This document shows positions 34,931 to 41,861 of a stretch of 64,000 bases of DNA, one piece after another. A program made the translations under genes and the position numbers. The notes beneath the pieces were generated by a model. The model ran no database searches. It had not been told where the DNA came from and worked only from the letters and a program-made list of their open reading frames with translations. Each line of letters begins with the position of its first letter. The first letter of the stretch is position 1. Source of the stretch: Anaerolineae bacterium (lineage in GTDB: Bacteria; Chloroflexota; Anaerolineae; Promineifilales; Promineifilaceae); the NCBI GenBank assembly GCA_028277515.1, contig JANQGC010000155.1, forward strand, positions 1-64,000. Reading direction: 5' to 3'.

Positions 34931-35950
34931 ATGACCCTGGCCATCGTTATTCTTGCCGCCGGCCAAGGCAAGCGAATGAAATCAAAAAAGCAGAAGATTT
35001 TGCACCAGGTCGGTGGCAAGCCGATGGTTCAGCATGTCTTTGAAGCAGCCCAGGCCGTGAGTGACCTGCCTCCGATTCTGGTTGTTGGTCCCGGTGAAAG
35101 TGGTGTGCAAGCATTGTTCGGTCAAAAAGCCAGCTATGTTATCCAGCCCCAGCAGTTAGGCACAGGGCACGCGACCCAGATGGCCAAACCGCTGTTACAG
35201 GGCCGCGCCGGCCAGGTCATTATTACCTATGGGGATATGCCTTTGCTGCGTGCGGAAACCCTGCAACGCCTTGCGGCCAGGCAGCGATCGGCAAACGCCG
35301 CAGCAGCCATGCTGTCTGTACTGGGTGAGCTGCCCAGCAGTTTCGGCCGCGTGGTGCGGGACGAAAAAGGACAGGTGCAGGAAATCGTTGAAGTTGCCGA
35401 GGCCAAACAGCGAACCAATACGGCCGACCTGTTAGCCATTCGCGAGTTAAATGTTGGGGTCTACTGTTTCGACGCAGATTGGCTTTGGAAGCATATTGAT
35501 GATCTGCCCCTGCGCCAGGCGCGCAGTAGCCAGGAGTATTACCTAACGGATATGATCGGTAAGGCGGTAGCTCAAGGATTATCCGTCGAGGCGCTGGCTG
35601 TTGAGGATATGGAAGAATGTCTGGGTGCAGGTACACGACAGGAGTTAGTCGCCGTCGATCAAGCGTTTCGGGAACGGGTCAATCACTATTGGCTGGACAA
35701 TGGGGTGACCATCATTGATCCCCATTCAACCTACATTGACCTGGACGTAAGCATCGGCCAGGACACTATTATTTGGCCGAACAGTTACATTCAGGGGCAA
35801 ACCGTTATCGGTGATGACTGTGTGATCGGCCCCAATACTGTTCTGCGTAATGCTCACATTGGCTCCGCCTGCCATATTGAGTCGGCAGTTGTGGAAAATG
35901 GAAAGGTAACTGATAATACCATCATTCCGCCCTTCTCAATCATCAGGTAA
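34931..35950 (+). CDS. glmU: UDP-GlcNAc pyrophosphorylase, GlmU without acetyltransferase half
   Basis: Makes UDP-GlcNAc for peptidoglycan. The N-terminal uridylyltransferase domain is complete: LAAGQGKRMKSKKQK near 8-22, QQLGTGHATQMA, YGDMPLL, and NVGVYCF with EYYLTDM. Only a short left-handed beta-helix follows (VSIGQDTIIWPNSYIQGQTV to NTIIPPFSIIR). The protein is 339 residues against about 455 for bifunctional GlmU, so the glucosamine-1-P acetyltransferase active site is absent. Acetylation must be done by another protein. GGAGCAGG precedes the ATG. The natural stop is followed by intergenic repeats. Confidence 0.88.
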   Translation: MTLAIVILAAGQGKRMKSKKQKILHQVGGKPMVQHVFEAAQAVSDLPPILVVGPGESGVQALFGQKASYVIQPQQLGTGHATQMAKPLLQGRAGQVIITYGDMPLLRAETLQRLAARQRSANAAAAMLSVLGELPSSFGRVVRDEKGQVQEIVEVAEAKQRTNTADLLAIRELNVGVYCFDADWLWKHIDDLPLRQARSSQEYYLTDMIGKAVAQGLSVEALAVEDMEECLGAGTRQELVAVDQAFRERVNHYWLDNGVTIIDPHSTYIDLDVSIGQDTIIWPNSYIQGQTVIGDDCVIGPNTVLRNAHIGSACHIESAVVENGKVTDNTIIPPFSIIR

Positions 35951-35998
35951 TCCTTTACGCGGCACCCGGATTGCACGCCTCGTATTTTAACAATTGAT

Positions 35999-36024
35999 GG
36001 TTCGTAGTAACCGCTTTAGCGGTT
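35999..36024. repeat. GTAACCG stem-loop repeat, TTTAGC variant
   Basis: GGTTCGTAGTAACC followed by GCTTTAGCGGTT: the core AACCGCTTTAGCGGTT is palindromic. The same phrase occurs inverted at 55041-55067 (with CTTCAG). Part of the dispersed intergenic repeats in this window. Confidence 0.65.
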
Positions 36025-36062
36025 CAACGGCTAATTAAGCTTTACAAAATAAATAGGTAAAC

Positions 36063-36118
36063 GTAACCGAGGATTCCATTCCTCGTTACTAGAGCGCGAA
36101 ATGGATGTCGCGGTTACG
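36063..36118. repeat. Two adjacent GTAACCG stem-loop repeats
   Basis: The first (36063-36089) is GTAACCGAGGATTCC joined to ATTCCTCGTTAC, a palindrome with GAGGA/TCCTC arms. The second (36091-36118) is GCGCGAAATGG joined to ATGTCGCGGTTACG in inverted orientation, close to the copies at 41682, 41731 and 52524. Both fill the gap before cdd. Confidence 0.65.
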
Positions 36119-36204
36119 AGGTTTACCCATTTAAATAAACAAGATTCATAAGCCGTTACTACAAACCCAATTACTAGATTGGATAACAGCGATTTTCTAG
36201 GCGA

Positions 36205-36621
36205 TTGGAGAGAAAAATGGTCAGTGAAAAACAGAAAAAGGATCTCGTCGATGCGGCTTGTGCGGCACGTGAGGCTGCTTATGCCCCATATTCCAATTAT
36301 AAAGTAGGTGCGGCCGTATTGACGGAGGATGGGCGGATTGTTACCGGAGTAAACGTGGAAAATGCCTCTTACGGTGGAACCATCTGCGCGGAACGTACAG
36401 CAACGGTTAAAGCTGTGTCGGAAGGAGTCCACCGGTTTCTGGCTGTCGCCGTGTGCACCAGTAATTTAGGCTCTCCCTGCGGTATATGCCGCCAAACGCT
36501 GGTTGAATTTGCCGGAGACATTCCAGTTTTACTGGCAGATGGGCGGGGAAATGTACGTGAGACCACCTTGCATCATCTGCTGCCGGAACATTTTGGCCCT
36601 CAGCATCTGCCCTCAGACTGA
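36205..36621 (+). CDS. cdd: Cytidine deaminase
   Basis: Pyrimidine salvage enzyme (cytidine/deoxycytidine to uridine), small homotetrameric type of 138 residues. The zinc and catalytic motifs C-A-E (TICAERTA) and P-C-G-I-C-R-Q are both intact, and the substrate-binding NVENASYGGT is present. TTGGAGAG precedes the ATG. It is convergent with rsgA, their stop codons being directly adjacent. Confidence 0.95.
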   Translation: MERKMVSEKQKKDLVDAACAAREAAYAPYSNYKVGAAVLTEDGRIVTGVNVENASYGGTICAERTATVKAVSEGVHRFLAVAVCTSNLGSPCGICRQTLVEFAGDIPVLLADGRGNVRETTLHHLLPEHFGPQHLPSD

Positions 36622-37590
36622 TCAGTACAACCTTTCTTCCAAATCTTCTTGCTCCTCACGCAGACGTAAGTAGCTGTCATAGCGGGCAGGTGAGACACGG
36701 CCGTCCCCCACTGCTTTTCTGACGGCACAGCCCGGTTCATGACGATGGGTGCAATCGCTAAATTGACAATCGGTGACAAGAGGCGCGATTTCCCGGAAAT
36801 ATGCGTCCAACTCTTCAGGTTCAACATCAAATAAAGCAATCCCGCGAATTCCAGGAGTATCCACCACATATCCCCCCTCATCCAAAGGGAACATCTCCGC
36901 ATGACGCGTGGTATGCACGCCCTTTTCCGTCGATCCACTCACTTCGCGCACGCTGAGGCCCAGACCGGGTTGGATGCTGTTGAGCAGGCTGGACTTGCCC
37001 ACCCCGGAAGAACCGGTGAGCACTGATATTTTGTCCCGCAGTATATCTTTCAACTGCGCGATCCCTTCGCCGCTCTTGACACTGGTGTAAATGACCTGAT
37101 AACCGATATCTTCATAGACTTGAAACATGTCCCGCGCCTCTGCGATGCTTTTCACCAGGTCAATTTTATTCACGCAGATAACGGCCGGTAAATCATTGAT
37201 TTCAGCAACCACCAGGAAACGATCCAGCTTACGTAACCTCGTCTTAGGCTTTTTAATAGAGAAGACCATGACCACCTGGTCAGGGTTAGCCACAAGAACC
37301 TGCTCACGATCGACAGCCAAACGGCGTACATTATAAGCGCTGGGGCGCGAGCGAGAAAGGACGGATTGTCTCTCGGCTACTGATTCCACGGACCCTGTCC
37401 CATCATCATTGAGCGAGATCGTAACCCAATCGCCAACAGTGACAATATCCGTGTCCAGGCGTTCCTTCTTTAACCGTCCCGGAAGCTGGCTGACAACGGG
37501 TCCCTGCGCCGTGTCCACTGTAAAAAACCCGCTTAATGCCTTAACAACCCGCCCTTCTAAATTTTTTAGATTTCGTTCTTCATTTTCCAA
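36622..37590 (-). CDS. rsgA: Small-subunit biogenesis GTPase RsgA
   Basis: Circularly permuted GTPase acting late in 30S assembly. The order OB-fold (EGRVVKALSGFFTV), G4 (CVNKIDLV), G1 (GSSGVGKSSLLN), G3 (DTPGIRG) and a C-terminal zinc knuckle (CQFSDCTHRHEPGC) is diagnostic. I chose the TTG at 37590, which has AGG 7 nt upstream and starts where the family starts. The open frame extends to a TTG at 37662 that would almost overlap a TATAAT at about 37667. About 322 residues. The start is the only doubtful point. Confidence 0.92.
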   Translation of the reverse strand: MENEERNLKNLEGRVVKALSGFFTVDTAQGPVVSQLPGRLKKERLDTDIVTVGDWVTISLNDDGTGSVESVAERQSVLSRSRPSAYNVRRLAVDREQVLVANPDQVVMVFSIKKPKTRLRKLDRFLVVAEINDLPAVICVNKIDLVKSIAEARDMFQVYEDIGYQVIYTSVKSGEGIAQLKDILRDKISVLTGSSGVGKSSLLNSIQPGLGLSVREVSGSTEKGVHTTRHAEMFPLDEGGYVVDTPGIRGIALFDVEPEELDAYFREIAPLVTDCQFSDCTHRHEPGCAVRKAVGDGRVSPARYDSYLRLREEQEDLEERLY

Positions 37591-37662
37591 ATGAGTGCCT
37601 ATTTTTAAGCGCTGAAAAGCGTGATCCGTTGAACATTTTTCCCAACCACAACTATATCTCAA

Positions 37663-38104
37663 GAATTATAACACGAAGTTAAACGATCTAAATTGGCGCG
37701 CCGGGTGCAGTTCAACATTTCGCGGTGAATAAATGTTCCTGAGATATTCGATATTGTTTTTTTTATTCTAGAAACAATATCGATCATGACTCTTGGTTGA
37801 AAGGTCAGAGGATGGGCCGGCCCCGGACCCATTCAACAGAGGGTTATGATTTAGGGGTTATGTTACATAGAACCTATGTTCTTGTCAAGGAGGGGCTGAA
37901 ATAGGAATGCGGTTCAAAATTTAAAGGTACCCTCTGCGTAAAAAATGGGTCACACCCGCGCGCCTGTATAAGTTTACAAAGATTGTATTTCAAATTGGTA
38001 AAATGAAACTTTAATGGCCGATTTGGTAAATCGGCAGGCGCGAATTGGCAATACCCAAAGGGCACGCTGATCGCGCTACATACCAACTCAAATAAAACGC
38101 ACCA
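37663..38104. other. Intergenic region with two inverted repeats
   Basis: About 440 bp without a gene between divergent rsgA and the GbsR-like gene. It holds a TATAAT reading toward rsgA (near 37664-37669) and two inverted repeats. CGATATTGTTT/AAACAATATCG at 37749-37782 has 11-bp arms. GCCGATTT/AAATCGGC at 38017-38035 has a 3-nt loop. No small RNA could be recognised. Confidence 0.5.
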
Positions 38105-38154
38105 TTGACAAATGGGATAGCGCATTGTATACTTCGTTTAGTTTATACTAAACG
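38105..38154 (+). promoter_or_regulatory. Promoter and operator of the GbsR-like regulator
   Basis: -35 TTGACA (38105-38110), 17 bp, and -10 TATACT (38128-38133). It is immediately followed by a perfect inverted repeat CGTTTAGT-TTAT-ACTAAACG (38135-38154) over the predicted start of transcription. That placement suits repression by the encoded regulator. Confidence 0.75.
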
Positions 38155-38174
38155 TTGTAATTAAAAGGAAAGTT

Positions 38175-38723
38175 ATGGACCCGGAACTTCAAGAAGCGCG
38201 ACAGAATTTTATCCAGGGTATGAGCCGGATCAGTAATTTTTGGGGCTTTCCTAAGGCGATGGGTGCCATATTTGGCGCCATTTATCTTTCTCCCCAACCC
38301 CTCTCCCTTGATGAAATTGTAGAACAGGTGGGAATCACGAAAGGTTCGGTGAGTACTAATGTGCGCACCCTGGAGCGCCTGGGCATGGTCCACAAACAGA
38401 TCCGTGTCGGTGATCGTAAAGATTATTACGAAGCAGAAGCGGACTTTTGGAAGATCGTTAAAGGGGTGCTTCGTGAGCGGGAGAAAAGTGAATTTGCTCT
38501 CGCGTTGAACACGGTAAATGAAAGCCTGGATCTTGTAAAAAGTGCTGATGAGACAGCGGCCAATGCCGATCTGGCCCATTTTTATCAGCAGCGTATGGAA
38601 AATATGCAGCGCTTTTTTAATTCCCTGGACAATATCGTGGCCACGTTTTTAGCTTTGGACAATCTACGCGTTAATTCGGTGCGTAATATGTTTGGTAAGT
38701 CAAACAATAAGGAGCAAATGTAA
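38175..38723 (+). CDS. GbsR/MarR-type winged-helix regulator
   Basis: A 182-residue DNA-binding protein. The N-terminal FWGFPKAMGAIFGAIYLSPQPLSLDEI is the GbsR-family signature. The helix-turn-helix is VGITKGSVSTNVRTLERLGMV and the wing has KDYYEAEADF. The C-terminal helices probably dimerise or bind an effector. AAAAGGAAAG precedes the ATG. A perfect inverted repeat in its promoter implies autoregulation. It is directly followed by an NmrA-like gene with no gap, so the two are a two-gene operon. Confidence 0.85.
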   Translation: MDPELQEARQNFIQGMSRISNFWGFPKAMGAIFGAIYLSPQPLSLDEIVEQVGITKGSVSTNVRTLERLGMVHKQIRVGDRKDYYEAEADFWKIVKGVLREREKSEFALALNTVNESLDLVKSADETAANADLAHFYQQRMENMQRFFNSLDNIVATFLALDNLRVNSVRNMFGKSNNKEQM

Positions 38724-39665
38724 ATGTCTGAAAAATACATTCATGCAGTTACTGGCGCATATGGTTACTCTGGCAAGTATATTGCCAGGCGGCTGTTAAA
38801 AGATGGACACCAGGTCATAACCCTGACCAATTCACCACAGCGTAAAAACCCCTTTGGCGACCAGATTCCCGCTTATCGCTTTAATTTTGACAACCCTGAG
38901 AAGCTGGCGCAATCATTACAAGGGGTGTCCGTGCTTTATAATACCTATTGGGTCCGCTTTAATCATGCTACCTTTCAGCATGCGTCGGCCGTTGAAAATA
39001 CGAAAGTCTTGTTTGTCGCTGCCAAAGAAGCCGGTGTAGAGCGCATTGTTCATGTCAGTATCACCAATCCATCTTTAGATTCTCCATTGGAATATTTCCG
39101 CGGAAAGGCAGAGTTGGAAGAAACGCTAAAAGCAACGGGGATTTCTTATGCTATCTTGCGGCCGACCGTCTTGTATGGCAAAGAGGACATCTTAATCAAC
39201 AACATCGCCTGGCTGCTGCGCAAGTTCCCCGTGTTTGGCATCTTTGGTGATGGCCAGTACCGCTTACAGCCCATCTATGTTGATGATCTGGCCCAATTAG
39301 CTGTTGAGCAGGGGCAGGGCAGAAAAGACGTCATTATCAACGCCATTGGACCGGAACCATTTACCTACCGGGAACTAGTCCAAACGATCGGTCAAATCAT
39401 CGGAAAAGAAAGACCTATCATCTCCTTACCGCCGGGTCTGGGCCTGATACTCGGCCGTCTTCTCAGCAAAATCTTGGATGACGTGCTGATTACCAAAGAG
39501 GAAATTGAGGGTTTGATGGCCGATTTGCTTTACGTCGATGCCCCACCAGCGGGCAGCACCGTCTTGACCCAATGGGCTAAAAACCACGCCGGCACATTGG
39601 GTCAAGATTATAGCAATGAACTGGCCCGCCGTCGGGACCGCAAAGCAGCTTACGTTTCCATTTAA
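38724..39665 (+). CDS. NmrA/atypical SDR NAD(P)-binding protein
   Basis: A 313-residue Rossmann protein. The N-terminal nucleotide loop is TGAYGYSGKYIARRLL (G-x-x-G-x-x-G type). ERIVHVSITNPSLDSPLEYFRGKAELE corresponds to the complex-I 39-kDa-subunit-like atypical SDRs, in which the catalytic Tyr-x3-Lys is altered (Y-F-R-G-K). The ILRPTVLYG segment confirms the family. The substrate is unknown. AAGGAGCAAATGTAA gives a good ribosome binding site. It is cotranscribed with the GbsR-like gene, which probably regulates it. Confidence 0.82.
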   Translation: MSEKYIHAVTGAYGYSGKYIARRLLKDGHQVITLTNSPQRKNPFGDQIPAYRFNFDNPEKLAQSLQGVSVLYNTYWVRFNHATFQHASAVENTKVLFVAAKEAGVERIVHVSITNPSLDSPLEYFRGKAELEETLKATGISYAILRPTVLYGKEDILINNIAWLLRKFPVFGIFGDGQYRLQPIYVDDLAQLAVEQGQGRKDVIINAIGPEPFTYRELVQTIGQIIGKERPIISLPPGLGLILGRLLSKILDDVLITKEEIEGLMADLLYVDAPPAGSTVLTQWAKNHAGTLGQDYSNELARRRDRKAAYVSI

Positions 39666-39733
39666 TAAAGAAGCCCAGCCATTTTGGGCTGGACTCTATT
39701 GAATTCTTACTAAATTAAACATTATGTTACCTA

Positions 39734-39795
39734 AAATTTGACAACTTTTCACTTGAAGATTGGCGAAAGCCATTTAATAAAAAGTTGTCAAATTT
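39734..39795. repeat. Long inverted repeat between convergent genes
   Basis: AAATTTGACAACTTTT and AAAAGTTGTCAAATTT are perfect 16-bp arms around a 30-nt loop, which itself contains GGCGAAAGCC. It lies between the convergent NmrA-like and etfA genes. A bidirectional terminator is the simple reading; a small mobile palindrome is an alternative. Confidence 0.7.
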
Positions 39796-39835
39796 CTTTG
39801 TAAATATATTTTAGTATCAGTGTATTAAATGATGG

Positions 39836-40807
39836 TTAAAGTCGGTTCTGGAACGCTTCATTCAACGCCGGGACCACCTCAAACAAATCTCCAACGATTC
39901 CATACTGCGCCAATTTGAAAATAGGCGCATCCGCATCCTTGTTGATCGCAACAATGATCTTGGACGTGCGCATACCGGCCTGGTGCTGGATAGCGCCACT
40001 GATGCCGCAGGCGATATAAAGGTCAGGGCTGACGGTTTTACCGGTTTGGCCAACCTGGTGCTCGTAGGGAATCCAACCGGCATCCACGGCCGCGCGCGAG
40101 GCACCGAGCGCCGCGCCCAGAGTTTCAACCAGTTCACGCAGTGGTTCATATCCCTCAGGACCACCAACGCCGCGGCCGCCGCTGACGATAATGCTGGCAT
40201 CTGTCAAGCTAACACCGCCTGCTTTTTCTTCAAAGCCGACGACCTTACTGGGAATATCATCCTCATCAACAACAGGATCGACCCACTCGGCCGTTCCGGT
40301 ATTGCCGGTAGACTCAGCCTGGGGGAAAGCCCGGCTGCGTAAGCTGACCACCTGCGTTCCCTCGGTAACAAAAACAGTTGATAGGAGCTTACCGGCGTAG
40401 ACCGGCCGGGTCACCTTCACGCGATCATCGTCCACTTCCAGGGCCGTGCAATCGGTTACAAGGCCGGTGTCTAGATCGGCGGCGGCCCAGGCCGTTAAAT
40501 CTCGTCCCAGGATGGACGCTCCGGCGATAATTACATCCGGTTCATGCTCTTCGGCCATTTCAACAACAAGAGGGCCCAAGGCTTCCACGCGGCCGTCCTT
40601 GAGCGTTTCATCATCAGCGCCCAAAACCTCGTCACAGCCCAAATCAAACGCCGCATCGGCAACAGCGGAAACGCCTGCACCAAAGACAAGTCCGGTTAAA
40701 TCTTCGCCTAACTCATCCGCAACATGGCGGGCAGCGCCGATCGCTTCCTTGCTGATTGTGCTGATTTGACCATCTCGGTTTTCCACAAAAACCCATACGC
40801 CGCTCAT
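39836..40807 (-). CDS. etfA: Electron transfer flavoprotein alpha subunit
   Basis: FAD-binding subunit that accepts electrons from acyl-CoA dehydrogenases. It has 323 residues. The N-terminal domain begins [23 protein letters not shown]. The C-terminal FAD domain carries [53 protein letters not shown] and [12 protein letters not shown], all hallmarks. It overlaps etfB by 4 bp. An acyl-CoA dehydrogenase begins at the right end of the window, consistent with fatty- or organic-acid oxidation. Confidence 0.97.
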   Translation of the reverse strand: MSGVWVFVENRDGQISTISKEAIGAARHVADELGEDLTGLVFGAGVSAVADAAFDLGCDEVLGADDETLKDGRVEALGPLVVEMAEEHEPDVIIAGASILGRDLTAWAAADLDTGLVTDCTALEVDDDRVKVTRPVYAGKLLSTVFVTEGTQVVSLRSRAFPQAESTGNTGTAEWVDPVVDEDDIPSKVVGFEEKAGGVSLTDASIIVSGGRGVGGPEGYEPLRELVETLGAALGASRAAVDAGWIPYEHQVGQTGKTVSPDLYIACGISGAIQHQAGMRTSKIIVAINKDADAPIFKLAQYGIVGDLFEVVPALNEAFQNRL

Positions 40808-41601
40808 ATCACCTTCTCCTCGAACAACTTATCAGCCAAAATATCGGCCTGTTCCTCAACGGAATCAGCCTCAATCATCTCGACTTCACCTTCACGCGGT
40901 GGCAAAGAATAAACATGGGACCAATCCACCTTGCTGGCAGAGGGGCCAACCTGGCCATTGACATCCAAATCGGCGGCCGTCCAGGTAGGAATGTTCGCCC
41001 GGTTAGCCTTGCGAATACCCATAAAGGAAGGATAGCGAGGCTCATTCAACTCTTTTACCGTGCCTAACACCACCGGTAATGGCGCCGTCACCGAAACTTT
41101 ACCTTCATCAGTTAAACGCTCAACGGTAATGCTGCCATCACCGACCTCTTTAATAGCCGCAACCGACGTTAACGGAGTCCAGCCCAACTTACGGGCGGTT
41201 TGCACAACGGTTTGCCCGCTGTCCCCATCAATGGCCTGCTTACCAAACAAAGCAATTTGGACATCACCGACATTGTTAATCGCCGCTGCCAAAATACGTG
41301 CCGTACCTAAAGAATCCGAGCCGGCAAACGATTCATCAGAAACAAGGATCGCTTCTGTGCAACCCATAGCAAGACAGGTTTTTAACGCTTCCTCGCTCGC
41401 CTCATCACCAACTGAGATAGCGATGGCATCGGTTGCGCCATGCTCTTCTTTCAGCCGGATGGCTTCCTCAATTCCATATTCATCCCAGGGATTCACAACA
41501 TTGGGTTTTCCACCGGGATCTTCCCAACTGACAACGCCATCCTCAACGGAGAAACTGGCTGTTGTGCTGGGGGTTTGTTTTACACAAACAACAACTTTCA
41601 T
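40804..41601 (-). CDS. etfB: Electron transfer flavoprotein beta subunit
   Basis: AMP-binding partner of EtfA, 265 residues. It starts MKVVVCVKQTPST; the segment NPWDEYGIEEAIRLKEEHG, FGKQAIDGDSGQT and the recognition-loop region EPRYPSFMGIRKAN are diagnostic. GAGGAGG lies 8 nt before the ATG. First gene of etfBA. The upstream gap carries two GTAACCG repeats. Confidence 0.97.
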   Translation of the reverse strand: MKVVVCVKQTPSTTASFSVEDGVVSWEDPGGKPNVVNPWDEYGIEEAIRLKEEHGATDAIAISVGDEASEEALKTCLAMGCTEAILVSDESFAGSDSLGTARILAAAINNVGDVQIALFGKQAIDGDSGQTVVQTARKLGWTPLTSVAAIKEVGDGSITVERLTDEGKVSVTAPLPVVLGTVKELNEPRYPSFMGIRKANRANIPTWTAADLDVNGQVGPSASKVDWSHVYSLPPREGEVEMIEADSVEEQADILADKLFEEKVI

Positions 41602-41681
41602 TCATTGACCTCCTCAATTTTTTACTAATAAGAGTTTATTCAATTTTACAAATCGTTCAGAAAAAGGTTCATTTGTTAACT

Positions 41682-41760
41682 CCGGAACGCGAAAAGGATT
41701 TCGCGGTTACGTCATTTCAAATCGCGCACCCCGGAACGCGAAAAGGATTTCGCGATTACG
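41682..41760. repeat. Two direct copies of the CGCGAAA-GGATTTCGCG repeat
   Basis: CCGGAACGCGAAAAGG followed by ATTTCGCGGTTACG (41682-41711) is repeated with one change at 41731-41760, spaced 49 bp. The core CGCGAAA/TTTCGCG is a 7-bp inverted repeat. The same unit occurs inverted or direct at 36091 and 52524. Confidence 0.75.
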
Positions 41761-41861
41761 ACATCCGAAATCCGTGGTTTTCACCTCTTTTCTATTATCT
41801 AAAGAACGGGAAGATTATAATGCCGCACTGCGTTATCAGCAAATACGGCTCGAATATTTAC

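Noticed and set aside
41682..41760. The two direct repeats as a minimal CRISPR array
   Set aside because: Only two units, they are palindromic, related copies are dispersed elsewhere, and no cas gene is near.
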